44,951 nucleotides of DNA, from NCBI GenBank assembly GCA_029056055.1, contig JAIDCC010000040.1, forward strand, positions 1-44,951, in the 5' to 3' direction. The notes below the pieces were generated by a model. It searched no databases. It saw nothing but the letters and a program-made list of their open reading frames with translations, and was not told the origin of the DNA. The first letter of the stretch is position 1. Each line of letters begins with the position of its first letter. This DNA is from Duncaniella sp. (GTDB taxonomy: Bacteria; Bacteroidota; Bacteroidia; Bacteroidales; Muribaculaceae). Shown piece after piece: positions 8,232 through 16,292 of this stretch. The translations under genes were made by a program, and so were the position numbers.

Positions 8232-9752
8232 ATGCAAGAAGACGAGAACACCCCCGACGAACGCCGCGCACTCTTCGACGAGTTTGTCAACCAAGTGATA
8301 CTCAACGCAAATCCCGAAACGTATTTCGACGAGTTAGACCTCGCCGAAATCTTCGACTATGCGTCAGACCTCGACCGGTTGGCAGTCAAGATGGAGGTGC
8401 TTCTCTATGCCGCACGCCACTACCCCGGCTCGGAAATCATGCAGACGCGCCGCGCCATGCTCTACAGCTCGCTCGGCGAAGTGGAGGCAGCGCGCGAGGT
8501 CAACAGCCGCGTGGGCACCAAGGACGTGCTCAACCGTCTGCTCGAACTGCGTACCGAGGGGACTGATTTCCCCGACTCCAAGACACTGCGCCACAAACTG
8601 ACGGCCATCATCAACGATGCCGACGAGCTTGAGGACGAAGACCTCATCCAGCTCGTCGACCTCTGCGCCGACGCCGACGAGCTCGACTTCCTGCCCGTGT
8701 TGCGTCCCGCCATCATGGAGCGCAGTTCCTACCCCCAGACGTTCCTCTATCAATGGGCCGACGCTGCCGAGGCTGCCGAAAACTACGACACGGCTATTCC
8801 TCTCTTCGAAGAGCTCACCATGATGGAGCCGTTCACGCTCGACTTCTGGCTGCGTCTCGCCACTGCCCAAGGCAACGGCGAGCGCAACGAAGCCGCCATG
8901 CAGTCGGCCGACATGGCTCTGGCCATCGACCCCGACTCAGTGTCCGCAAAGCGCATCAAGGCGTTCGCTCTCTACAATCTGCGCCGCGACCTCGACGAAG
9001 TGGTGGCCCTGCTCACGCAGGTTGTCGCTTCCGACGAGTCGTTCGAAACAGACATCTGCATCCTCGCCAACGCCCTCATGCTGCTCGACCGCCGCGACCG
9101 GGCGCGCGAGGCGCTTTCCGCCTACCTCGCCGACCATCCCGACTCGCGCGCAGCCATCGAGACGCTCATCGAGGTGTCGCCGCAGACTGCCGTGCCCTTC
9201 CTGCGCAAATATATCAACGAGGGTCTCGCGCTAACCGCCGAAGAGAACGGCAAGGATGGTGCCGTAGGCTTCCCGATAATCGAATGGGTGCGCACGCTGC
9301 TATCCGAGCGCCGCTACAAGACGGCCATGGTGGTGGTCAACACCCACTCGCTCGACCATCCGTTCTACGTCTGGGGCGGTCTCATCTTCGAGCTCAACTA
9401 TGCCGTGTTCAACTATCCCTACGTGATAGACCTCTTTGAGGGTTCGGTCTACAACCGTCTCGAAGAACCCTACGAGACCCACGACCCTTCGGTGGTGCTC
9501 CCCTACCTGATGAGTCTCGTGCGCGAGGCCCGCGCCTCCCACGCCCTCTCGCAGGCCCGCCGCCTCCTCGACAATTTCAACGAAAACTTCGACCGCCTCA
9601 ACGACGCCCGCCTGCTGCCCGTGGTGACTCTCCTCCCCTCCACTCGCCGCACCATTCTCGACGGCTACGTCAAGGCTCTCCACGACATCATCGACGGCAT
9701 CGAGAAGGGAGCCGACCCCGACTCATTCGACCCCGTCGGCCGAGTGATGTGA
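8232..9752 (+). CDS. Tetratricopeptide-repeat protein of unknown function (506 aa)
   Basis: A soluble, very acidic, helical protein with TPR-like helix pairs, for example YDTAIPLFEELTMMEPFTLDFWLRLATAQ (about 175-205), NEAAMQSADMALAIDPDS and RDRAREALSAYLADHPDS. There is no signal peptide, so it should be cytoplasmic. I chose the ATG at 8232 (MQEDENTPDE); the open frame runs upstream inside glnS only because of GC-rich shadowing. It follows glnS by 113 bp, a gap containing GACGGG...CCCGTC around AGGGACGTCCCT (8128-8156), which may be a weak terminator or attenuator. TPR proteins usually hold partners together; no partner can be read from the sequence. Confidence 0.85.
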   Translation: MQEDENTPDERRALFDEFVNQVILNANPETYFDELDLAEIFDYASDLDRLAVKMEVLLYAARHYPGSEIMQTRRAMLYSSLGEVEAAREVNSRVGTKDVLNRLLELRTEGTDFPDSKTLRHKLTAIINDADELEDEDLIQLVDLCADADELDFLPVLRPAIMERSSYPQTFLYQWADAAEAAENYDTAIPLFEELTMMEPFTLDFWLRLATAQGNGERNEAAMQSADMALAIDPDSVSAKRIKAFALYNLRRDLDEVVALLTQVVASDESFETDICILANALMLLDRRDRAREALSAYLADHPDSRAAIETLIEVSPQTAVPFLRKYINEGLALTAEENGKDGAVGFPIIEWVRTLLSERRYKTAMVVVNTHSLDHPFYVWGGLIFELNYAVFNYPYVIDLFEGSVYNRLEEPYETHDPSVVLPYLMSLVREARASHALSQARRLLDNFNENFDRLNDARLLPVVTLLPSTRRTILDGYVKALHDIIDGIEKGADPDSFDPVGRVM

Positions 9753-9844
9753 CCACCTCCGTCGCCCCCGCGCGGCAACGCCTTTCCAAAGGATACTTTC
9801 CTTTTTATTATATCATATTACTTCTTACTTCTTTCCAAAACATC

Positions 9845-12406
9845 ATGACATCTTGTTTGAAACCGCCGGCTTTGGCCCTCGCGGCGGCGCTTGCCACATT
9901 TGCGGCCTCCGCCCAGACCGTCACGACCTCGCCGGCACTCGTAGAAAACACTTCCGGAGCCGTCACAATCACGTTTCACGCCGACGGCGGAAACCGCGGT
10001 CTCCTCGGCTCGACAGCCTCGACCCCCGTCTATGTCCACACTGGCGTCATCACGTCGAAATCCACCTCTCCCTCCGATTGGCGCTACGCCTCGACTTGGC
10101 TCGACAACGCCGAAAAATACAAACTCACCTACGCCGGCGGTGAAGACTGGACTCTGACCATCCCCGACATCCGCGCCTACTACGGAGTGAGCGACGCATC
10201 TGAGAAAATCGAAAAACTTTGTTTCGTGTTCCGCAACGCCTCCGGCTCGCGCGAGGGCAAAACCGCTGTCGGAGGCGACGTGTTCGTCGAAGTTTTCCCC
10301 TCAGGTTTCCCCACCTCGAAGGAGGCCACCTATCCCGGAGGTACCCCGAAGATGGGTGCCGTCAACAATTCCGACGGCTCGGTGACGTTCTGCTTCGCCG
10401 CCCCCGGCAAACAGAACGTCGTGATGGTCGGGAGCTGGACCGACAACTATTCCGTCACCTCCGACGGCGTCATGTCTTATCAGGATGTCGACGGCGTGCG
10501 CTACTTCTGGCACACCGTCAAGGGGCTGGCCGCCGACACCGACTACCCCTACTACTACCTCGTTGACGGCTGCGAGCGCGTCGGCGACCCCTACGCCCGT
10601 CTCGTGCTCGACCCCTGGAACGACAGCTACATTCCCGCTTCGGTGTTCCCCGGGCTCATCCCCTATCCCTCTCAGAAAGTTTCGGCAGTGCCTCTGGCTG
10701 TCTACAATTCGGGCCGCGACAATTACGACTGGCAGGTGACAGACTTCAAAGGAGTGGCCAAAGACCGCCTCGTGGTCTACGAACTGCTGCTGCGCGACTT
10801 CACCGGCACCGAGGGCAAATCGCTCGGCGACGGCACCGTCAAGGGGGCCATCGAACGCCTCGACTATCTCAAAGAGCTGGGTGTCAATGCCATCGAGCTA
10901 CTTCCCATCATGGAGTTTAACGGCAACAACTCGTGGGGCTACAACACCAACTTCTACATGGCTCCCGACAAAGCCTACGGCACGCCCGACGACTACCGCG
11001 CCCTTATCGACGGCGCCCACCAACGCGGCATGGCCGTAATCCTCGACATCGTGTTCAATCAGAGCGACGGCGCTCACCCCTGGTATGGGCTCTACACCCG
11101 CTCGAAACAGCCTTTCTACAACGGCTCGGCCCCCCACGCCTACTCCGTGCTCAACGACTGGAATCAGGACTACCCCCTCGTGCAGCAGCAGTGGCGCGAC
11201 GCGCTCTCCTACTGGCTCACGGCCTACAAGGTTGACGGTTTCCGCTTCGACCTCGTAAAGGGTCTCGGCAACAACGACTCCTACGGCTCGACCTACTACG
11301 CCGCCACCAACACCTGGAGCAATCCTACCGACGCGGGCACAAATGCCTACAACGCCACTCGCGTGGCGCGCATGAAGGCGCTCCACGACCACATGCGCAC
11401 CGTACGCTCCGACGCCTATTTCATTAACGAAAACCTCGCCGGCGCTAAGGAGGAAAACGAAATGGCCGAGGATGGCGAACTCAACTGGGCCAACATCAAC
11501 TACAATTCATGCGAATATGCCATGGGCTGGCCCAACTCGGCTCAATTGGGGCGCTTCTACGCTCCGCTCGACGACTCGCGCCTGCCCGGCTCGACGGTCA
11601 GCTACGCCGAGAGCCATGACGAGGAGCGGGTGGCCTACAAGGTGAAAATGTATGGCGCCACAGGCATCAAGGGCAACATGGACGCCACCACACGCCGCCT
11701 CGGCTCGCTGGCCGCTCAGATGCTCGTCACTCCCGGAGCTCACATGATTTGGCAGTTTGAGGAACTCGCCGACGACCAGACCACGAAGGCCTCTGACGGC
11801 AGCAACGACACTTCGGCCAAGAAAGTGATGTGGAGCTATCTCGACAACCCCGACCGCATGGGGCTGCACGACACCTATGCCGACCTGCTGCGCATCCGCA
11901 ACGCCAACCCCACCCTCTTCACCACTGCGGCCAAGGCTTCCGTAGACCTTTCGGCCTGGACGGGTCGCACCGTTTCGCTCGCCGACGGACAGGGGCGCGA
12001 ACTCTACCTGATGGTCAACCCATCGGTCGACCAGACCCTGACCGTGGCCTCGCCCCGCAATGCCTCAACTGCCGACATCGTCGACCTCTCGTTGGCCGGC
12101 TGCGAACTGCTCGTGGCCTCCGCCGGGGTCAATCCCGTGGCTTCCGCTTCGGGTGTCCAGCTCCCCGCCGGAGCTTTCGCCCTCTATGGCCGCAACGCCG
12201 AGACCGCCGTCACTGACATCGCCGCAGACGCCGCCACGCACACCGTAGCCGTCTCGTCTGACCGCCGCATCATCATCGAGGGCGCCTACTCGACGGCTTC
12301 CGTTGCCGACCTCGCCGGACGCCTCCTGCCCCTCGACTCGCCCCTCACCCCCGGACTCTACATCGTCACCGTCGACGGCCACTCTCACAAACTTCTCGTG
12401 AAGTAA
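9845..12406 (+). CDS. Secreted GH13 alpha-amylase-type glycoside hydrolase with starch-binding modules
   Basis: Hydrolyses alpha-glucans outside the cytoplasm. Order seen: signal peptide (MTSCLKPPALALAAALATFAASAQ), an N-terminal beta domain (about 25-165), a CBM48/E-set-like domain (about 180-290, ending in YPYYYLVDG), then a GH13 barrel. Catalytic residues fit the family: nucleophile D469 (VDGFRFDL), acid/base E529 (FINENLAG), transition-state D592 (ESHDEER). Conserved region I is DIVFNQ instead of DxxxNH, a common variant. The C-terminus (about 815-853: SVADLAGRLLPLDSPLTPGLYIVTVDG) resembles a type IX secretion sorting domain, which agrees with the PorE-like gene at 30706. The ATG at 9845 gives the signal peptide; the open frame extends 96 bp upstream. 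A convergent esterase follows across a terminator. Confidence 0.9.
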   Translation: MTSCLKPPALALAAALATFAASAQTVTTSPALVENTSGAVTITFHADGGNRGLLGSTASTPVYVHTGVITSKSTSPSDWRYASTWLDNAEKYKLTYAGGEDWTLTIPDIRAYYGVSDASEKIEKLCFVFRNASGSREGKTAVGGDVFVEVFPSGFPTSKEATYPGGTPKMGAVNNSDGSVTFCFAAPGKQNVVMVGSWTDNYSVTSDGVMSYQDVDGVRYFWHTVKGLAADTDYPYYYLVDGCERVGDPYARLVLDPWNDSYIPASVFPGLIPYPSQKVSAVPLAVYNSGRDNYDWQVTDFKGVAKDRLVVYELLLRDFTGTEGKSLGDGTVKGAIERLDYLKELGVNAIELLPIMEFNGNNSWGYNTNFYMAPDKAYGTPDDYRALIDGAHQRGMAVILDIVFNQSDGAHPWYGLYTRSKQPFYNGSAPHAYSVLNDWNQDYPLVQQQWRDALSYWLTAYKVDGFRFDLVKGLGNNDSYGSTYYAATNTWSNPTDAGTNAYNATRVARMKALHDHMRTVRSDAYFINENLAGAKEENEMAEDGELNWANINYNSCEYAMGWPNSAQLGRFYAPLDDSRLPGSTVSYAESHDEERVAYKVKMYGATGIKGNMDATTRRLGSLAAQMLVTPGAHMIWQFEELADDQTTKASDGSNDTSAKKVMWSYLDNPDRMGLHDTYADLLRIRNANPTLFTTAAKASVDLSAWTGRTVSLADGQGRELYLMVNPSVDQTLTVASPRNASTADIVDLSLAGCELLVASAGVNPVASASGVQLPAGAFALYGRNAETAVTDIAADAATHTVAVSSDRRIIIEGAYSTASVADLAGRLLPLDSPLTPGLYIVTVDGHSHKLLVK

Positions 12407-12435
12407 CCCGCCCCGACCTTCCCGGTAACAATAAA

Positions 12436-12475
12436 AAAGTGCGCATTGCCGTTTTGACAGGGCAATGCGCACTTT
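12436..12475. terminator. Bidirectional terminator between amylase and esterase
   Basis: Perfect 15-bp stem: 12436-12450 pairs with 12461-12475 (GTGCGCATTGCC / GGCAATGCGCAC plus AAA/TTT), 10-nt loop, with A and T tracts on either side. It serves both convergent genes. Confidence 0.9.
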
Positions 12476-12500
12476 CGTTTAAATGTTCTGTCGCAAACTC

Positions 12501-13352
12501 CTACTCGTTGCGGGTGAAGGAGGCGCGGAAATGGTCGAGGACGGGATAGATGACGGTCTGCCAGTAATTCCAATCGTGTCGGCCCGGTGCCGTGAAATAG
12601 GTGTGACCGATATGGTGGTCGTTGAGATTTTTCGACAGCGCGTTGTTCACGTCGAAAAAGAAGTCGTCAGAACCGCAGCAGAAAATTATGTCGTTCTGCC
12701 CGGGCACGACACCTTGCACGATGCTCATCACCGAGTGTTCGCCCCAGCGGCGCGGATTGTCGGCATAGCTGCCGAGACGCTCGGCCATGCGCCATTGTTT
12801 GTGAAATTCAGGGCGCGTGATGTCGACCCCTCCGCTCATGGCGCCGGCGTTATACCAGATATCAGGGTGGCGCAGGGCGAGCCAGAGTGCCCCGTGACCT
12901 CCCATGCTCAGGCCGTGGATGCCTCGCTGACGCGCGTCCTGACGGGTGCGGAACAGCGAATCGACCGCCGGCACGAGGTCTTCTACGAAAAAGCTTTCCA
13001 TCTGCATTCCGGGATTGACAGGGCTGTCCCAGTACCACGAATCGCGCCCGTCGGGGCAGACAATCACCGCGTCGTAGACGGTGGCCACTGAATCGAGCGG
13101 CATTCGGTTGGCATAGTAGCGGTAGTCGTCGCTGTAGCCGTGGAGCAGATAGATGGTCGGATAGCGTTTCGAGGCAGACTCTTCAGAGTCGTAACCGGCC
13201 GGAGTGGCCACGGTGACACGCATCGGGCTGTCGAGATGACGGGTGGCCACGGTGATGGTGTCTACTCTCCCCGTGTCGGCCTTTCGGGGCTTGGCTTGCG
13301 CCACTGCGGTGGCTACGGCAAGCATGAGCAAGAAAATCAAGTGCTTTTTCAT
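12501..13352 (-). CDS. Secreted esterase, CE1/esterase-D type alpha/beta hydrolase (283 aa)
   Basis: Likely removes acyl groups from carbohydrates or other esters outside the cytoplasm. Signal peptide MKKHLIFLLMLAVATAVAQA with cleavage near residue 20; oxyanion/strand segment YPTIYLLHGYSDD; nucleophile elbow GLSMGGHG with S149; acid candidate D229 or D230 in CCGSDDFFFD; catalytic H259 in GRHDWNYW. Length and layout match the tributyrin-esterase/feruloyl-esterase-like family. It converges with the GH13 amylase, and both are exported, so the pair may act on the same polysaccharide, though this is inference from position only. The substrate cannot be read from the sequence. Confidence 0.85.
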   Translation of the reverse strand: MKKHLIFLLMLAVATAVAQAKPRKADTGRVDTITVATRHLDSPMRVTVATPAGYDSEESASKRYPTIYLLHGYSDDYRYYANRMPLDSVATVYDAVIVCPDGRDSWYWDSPVNPGMQMESFFVEDLVPAVDSLFRTRQDARQRGIHGLSMGGHGALWLALRHPDIWYNAGAMSGGVDITRPEFHKQWRMAERLGSYADNPRRWGEHSVMSIVQGVVPGQNDIIFCCGSDDFFFDVNNALSKNLNDHHIGHTYFTAPGRHDWNYWQTVIYPVLDHFRASFTRNE

Positions 13353-13367
13353 GGGAAATCAGGATTT

Positions 13368-13533
13368 AAGTATGTGTTCGAAATTATTTAATGTATTATA
13401 TCGTGAAGTATGTGGATGAAATTTTTAAATTCGGCTGAAGGCGTTATGGGGTACCATAACAACTGAAGGCGAATTAGAAATTTCGCCTCAGAATTCATGA
13501 TAGAGTACCTAAAATAATTTCGAACACATACTT
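13368..13533. repeat. 166-bp element bounded by a perfect 22-bp inverted repeat
   Basis: The arm at 13368-13389 (AAGTATGTGTTCGAAATTAT plus TT) is the exact reverse complement of 13512-13533. Inside are two more hairpins: GTTATGG-ggta-CCATAAC and AGGCGAA...TTCGCCT. It contains no reading frame and lies between the divergent esterase and tilS genes. It may be a MITE or a structured intergenic RNA; no convincing target duplication is seen. Confidence 0.6.
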
Positions 13534-13581
13534 TTGAATGCAAAAATAGTAATTTTCGCTGTAACATAAAAAAATAATTCC

Positions 13582-13589
13582 TATATTTG
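13582..13589 (+). promoter_or_regulatory. Promoter -7 element of tilS
   Basis: TATATTTG matches TAnnTTTG exactly. It overlaps the first possible TTG start of the tilS frame (13587), so translation must begin further down. No good TTG at -33. Confidence 0.6.
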
Positions 13590-13610
13590 TATTTAGAAAA
13601 ACGAAACGAC

Positions 13611-14933
13611 TTGGATAGATTCGAAAAACAGATACTTCAAGCGGCTACCGAGCAATGCGGACTGCGGCGTGCCGAGCGTGTGCTGGTAGGGCTCAGCGGC
13701 GGTGCCGACTCGGTGGCGTTGCTGCGCGCGCTCATCGCGTGCGGCTTTGACGTCGTAGCCTCTCACTGCAATTTCGGGCTGCGTGGCGACGAAAGCCGCC
13801 GCGACGAACTTTTCTGTCGCGAGCTGTGTGAGAAATTGGGCGTGACGCTTCACGTGCGCGAGTTCGACGTCGAGGCCCGTCGCCGCGAGTCGGGCGAGTC
13901 GGTTGAAATGGCATGCCGCTCGCTGCGCTACGATTGGTGGACGGAGCTTCGTCCTGCTGTCGGGGCGCGGGTGCTCGCCGTGGCTCACCACCTCGAAGAC
14001 AATGTCGAGACGTTTTTCCTCAATCTCTTCCGAGGCAGCGGGCTGAGGGGATTGAAGGCCATGATGCCGCGCAGCGGCTTCACGGTGCGCCCCATGCTCG
14101 GCGTGACACGCGCCGACATCGAAGCCTACCTGCTGCGCATTGGTCAGCCTTTCATCGTCGACTCTTCAAACCTTTCCACCGATTACCGCCGCAATCTTCT
14201 GCGCCTCGAACTCCTCCCCGCCATCGAGCGACTCATGCCCGGGGCACTTGCCGGAGTAGACCGTTCAATCGGCTGTCTGCAAGACAACTACCGGCTATAC
14301 GAACACTTCTGCTCCCTCATGCCTAACGACGACATCGACGTCGCCGCTCTCGCCGCCACCTATAGCGACGCCGCCCCTGCCGCACTCTTCGAGATGCTCA
14401 GGCCTCTCGGGTTCAACCGCTCGCAGGCGGCCGACATCGTGCGCTCGGCTCTCGGCTGGGGCGACGCGCAGGCATCGGGACGAATTTTCAAAAGCCAGAC
14501 CGGCGAGACGTTGCAACTACACGAGGGACGGCTCATCCCCTGCTCGCCCGAGCCACAGGAACTCTTCGTCGAAGCCCGGAGCTTAACCGACATCCCCAAC
14601 CTGAGCGTGACATTGCTGACTCCCGACGAATTTCGAGCCACACCGCGCCGACGCGACACGCTCTACCTCGACGCCGCCGCCCTCGACACGCCTGCCCTCT
14701 GGACCCTCCGCTCATGGCGCAAAGCCGACCGTCTCGCCCCCTTCGGAATGAAAGGCACCAAACTCGTGAGCGACATTTTCGCCGACGCCTCCATCCCCGT
14801 CGCCTCCCGCCACACCGTCCCGCTCCTCTTCCGCAACGACACCCTCCTTTGGGTTGCTCCCCTCCGCGCCTCCCGCCACTTCCCCGTCACCCCCACAACC
14901 ACCCTCATCGCCCGCATCTCCCTCCGCGAATGA
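13611..14933 (+). CDS. tilS: tRNA(Ile)-lysidine synthase
   Basis: Attaches lysine to the wobble cytidine of the CAU-anticodon tRNA-Ile so that it reads AUA; essential in most bacteria. The N-terminal ATP pyrophosphatase loop VGLSGGADSVALLRAL is clear, followed by HCNFGLRGDES and HHLEDNVETFFLNLFRGSGLRGL, all typical of TilS. A TilS C-terminal domain is present (TLRSWRKADRLAPFGMKGTKLVSDIF), so it is the long form. No ATG is available near the start. The frame opens with TTG at 13587, inside the promoter -7 element, so I place the start at TTG 13611 (LDRFEKQILQ), giving 440 residues and a leader of only about 15 nt. Start confidence is moderate; function is secure. Confidence 0.9.
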   Translation: MDRFEKQILQAATEQCGLRRAERVLVGLSGGADSVALLRALIACGFDVVASHCNFGLRGDESRRDELFCRELCEKLGVTLHVREFDVEARRRESGESVEMACRSLRYDWWTELRPAVGARVLAVAHHLEDNVETFFLNLFRGSGLRGLKAMMPRSGFTVRPMLGVTRADIEAYLLRIGQPFIVDSSNLSTDYRRNLLRLELLPAIERLMPGALAGVDRSIGCLQDNYRLYEHFCSLMPNDDIDVAALAATYSDAAPAALFEMLRPLGFNRSQAADIVRSALGWGDAQASGRIFKSQTGETLQLHEGRLIPCSPEPQELFVEARSLTDIPNLSVTLLTPDEFRATPRRRDTLYLDAAALDTPALWTLRSWRKADRLAPFGMKGTKLVSDIFADASIPVASRHTVPLLFRNDTLLWVAPLRASRHFPVTPTTTLIARISLRE

Positions 14934-15005
14934 TGGTCAGTTGTGGTTTTCGGTACTCCCTACGTGTCATAATGTCGAAATTTTGAAGTTTTTTGGTCGG
15001 GGATT

Positions 15006-15035
15006 TTGATATTTGGAAAAAACTTCTTAACTTTG
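15006..15035 (+). promoter_or_regulatory. Promoter of tRNA-Gln
   Basis: TTG (15006-15008), 19 bp, TAACTTTG (15028-15035): an exact Bacteroidota promoter 45 bp before the mature tRNA. Confidence 0.75.
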
Positions 15036-15080
15036 CAGTGCTTTAGGAGAGGCCTTGGGTCTTTCTTGGGCAAATAGGAT

Positions 15081-15151
15081 TGTCTTATGGTGTAATGGTA
15101 GCACTGCAGTTTTTGGTTCTGCCTGTCTTGGTTCGAATCCAGGTAAGACAA
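15081..15151 (+). tRNA. tRNA-Gln (anticodon TTG)
   Basis: Acceptor TGTCTTA (15081-15087) pairs with TAAGACA (15144-15150), discriminator A 15151. The T arm is CTTGG-TTCGAAT-CCAGG, and the anticodon arm is GCAGT-TTTTGGT-TCTGC with TTG at the anticodon. The U-U at the base of the anticodon loop is also seen in other bacterial tRNA-Gln. CCA is not encoded. It has its own promoter and terminator, so it is a single-gene unit. Confidence 0.95.
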
Positions 15152-15155
15152 CACA

Positions 15156-15190
15156 AAAAAGAGTTTCGGATTTTTGCCGAAACTCTTTTT
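15156..15190 (+). terminator. Terminator of tRNA-Gln
   Basis: 14-bp perfect stem, AAAAAGAGTTTCGG (15156-15169) and CCGAAACTCTTTTT (15177-15190), beginning 5 bp after the tRNA. The region 15191-15333 after it shows no gene. Confidence 0.9.
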
Positions 15191-15350
15191 CGTTTTTCTC
15201 ACCATGCTTGAATTATCCCATCCGAGCCATAATGATTGCCCAACGTCCCTCAAATCATGCACACCCCTTCACGCTTAAGCAATATTCATACCTTTCAGGA
15301 TTGTGTCGCACGACGAGGTAACACCCTGTCTCTCAGGTAGGGACGCACCA

Positions 15351-15453
15351 CAATGCTGTTTACTTAAGGGTTTTAAGATATAATCTTGGCCCTATTAATC
15401 AACTATTTAGTATTATGAGTTTCGGGAATGAAAAGCTTAAGTAAACAGCATTG
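15351..15453 (+). mobile_element. MITE copy 1 (103 bp)
   Basis: Terminal inverted repeats CAATGCTGTTTACTTAAG (15351-15368) and its exact reverse complement (15436-15453). Flanked by the 10-bp direct repeat GGACGCACCA (15341-15350 and 15454-15463). AT-rich interior, no coding capacity. A second copy lies at 15767. Confidence 0.85.
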
Positions 15454-15766
15454 GGACGCACCATGGCGCGTCCGCAGAGACGTAGGCACAGCGATAAGGA
15501 AAATCCGACAGGAACGGCGTGGGCGATGCCGGGCGCTTCACCGCGACACCTCCGAGTGTCGGGCGACAACAAAGCGCGACGTAAAAATATCACCTAACGT
15601 GCTGTGCATGAGAAACGTGCCGAAGGCACGTCCGTACATGGTCGCGGATTTTATAGCCCGTTTTAATCTTCGGACGGATTGAATGATGCGTCCACGCAGA
15701 TTCACGACGTCGAATTCCCCCCCGGTCGCCGTGGCATCGTCGCCGCGGACGCGCCATGGCGCGTCC

Positions 15767-15869
15767 CAATGCTGTTTACTTAAGCTTTTAATTCCCGAAA
15801 CTCATAATACTAAATCGTTGATTAATAGGAGCAATTTTATATCGTAAAATCCTTAAGTAAACAGCATTG
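15767..15869 (-). mobile_element. MITE copy 2 (103 bp, opposite orientation)
   Basis: Same length and the same 18-bp terminal repeats as the copy at 15351, about 90 percent identical inside when read on the minus strand (for example shared ATTCCCGAAACTCATAATAC). Flanked by the 10-bp direct repeat TGGCGCGTCC (15757-15766 and 15870-15879). It sits in the other palindromic end of D. Confidence 0.85.
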
Positions 15870-15902
15870 TGGCGCGTCCCTACCTGATTTTCAATCTTTT
15901 AC

Positions 15903-16004
15903 CTTGCATCGCGGCACATCCCCGGAGGGGATGAATTGCAAAGCCCCACGAATTCATTCGTGGGGACAACGGCCTCATTCTCAATAACATCCCTGAAGGG
16001 GATG
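15903..16004. repeat. Hairpin cluster next to D copy 1 (module 'E')
   Basis: Three palindromes in 100 bp: TTGCA...TGCAA enclosing CATCCCC-gga-GGGGATG (15904-15940), CCCCACGAAT-tc-ATTCGTGGGG (15944-15965), and CATCCC-tgaag-GGGATG (15988-16004). The CATCCCC/GGGGATG hairpin next to a D end recurs at 44905, which marks this as a repeat family resembling REP/BIME sequences. Confidence 0.6.
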
Positions 16005-16292
16005 AATATCCCCGGCGCGTAGGAAGCAATTTCTCGACGCCTCTCTAATTATAGTTCATGACAATTCTTTTGAGGGCGGGTAAGGTCCGGCGTGCGTTCA
16101 TGTTAGCTAAGAATTAGCTATTGACACACAGGGATATAAGAAAAGTGGCTATTCGCCTTGTTATATATATATATTCATCAGCTAAACAAAACGAATGCCA
16201 CATGGATACTTTAACAACAATCCTCGACTCGATTTGGTTTAAAGACGATCAAAATATTTCGCACAAAAGGGGGTGCGGGAGTGAGAGGGGAA
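16005..16292. other. Gap between repeat block and miaB
   Basis: AT-rich, no convincing gene. TAGCTAA-gaa-TTAGCTA (16104-16120) is a perfect 7-bp inverted repeat that could be an operator or hairpin. A short plus-strand frame from 16204 (MDTLTTILDSIWF) runs into the miaB 3' end and lacks support. No terminator for miaB is evident. Confidence 0.4.

Larger units (their letters stand above)
15334..15886. repeat. Dispersed repeat 'D', copy 1 (interrupted by two MITEs)
   Basis: Outer ends are CAGGTAGGGACGC (15334 on) and its reverse complement ending in CCCTACCTG (15886). Each end carries the 20-bp palindrome GGACGCRCCATGGCGCGTCC, cut by a MITE. Without the MITEs and their target duplications D is about 327 bp. 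Its core, including the hairpin CGTGCC-gaa-GGCACG (about 15617-15631) next to GTCCGTACATGG, is found again in inverted orientation at 26436. It has no credible reading frame. The ends are inverted repeats of over 30 bp with few mismatches, so D itself looks like a non-autonomous mobile element. Confidence 0.75.

Noticed and set aside
7414-8271. Long minus-strand frame across glnS
   Set aside because: Shadow of glnS; long antisense frames are expected in GC-rich coding sequence.
8753-9439. Plus-strand arginine-rich frame inside the TPR gene
   Set aside because: Low-complexity R/A/P composition, a shadow in the wrong frame.
15055-15321. Plus-strand frame across tRNA-Gln and its terminator
   Set aside because: Covers an RNA gene; not coding.
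15428-15682. Frame inside element D
   Set aside because: Starts inside a MITE; the matching region of D copy 2 does not keep the frame.
15903-16004. Possible CRISPR array
   Set aside because: The palindromes differ from one another and have no regular spacing or spacers; no cas genes in the window.
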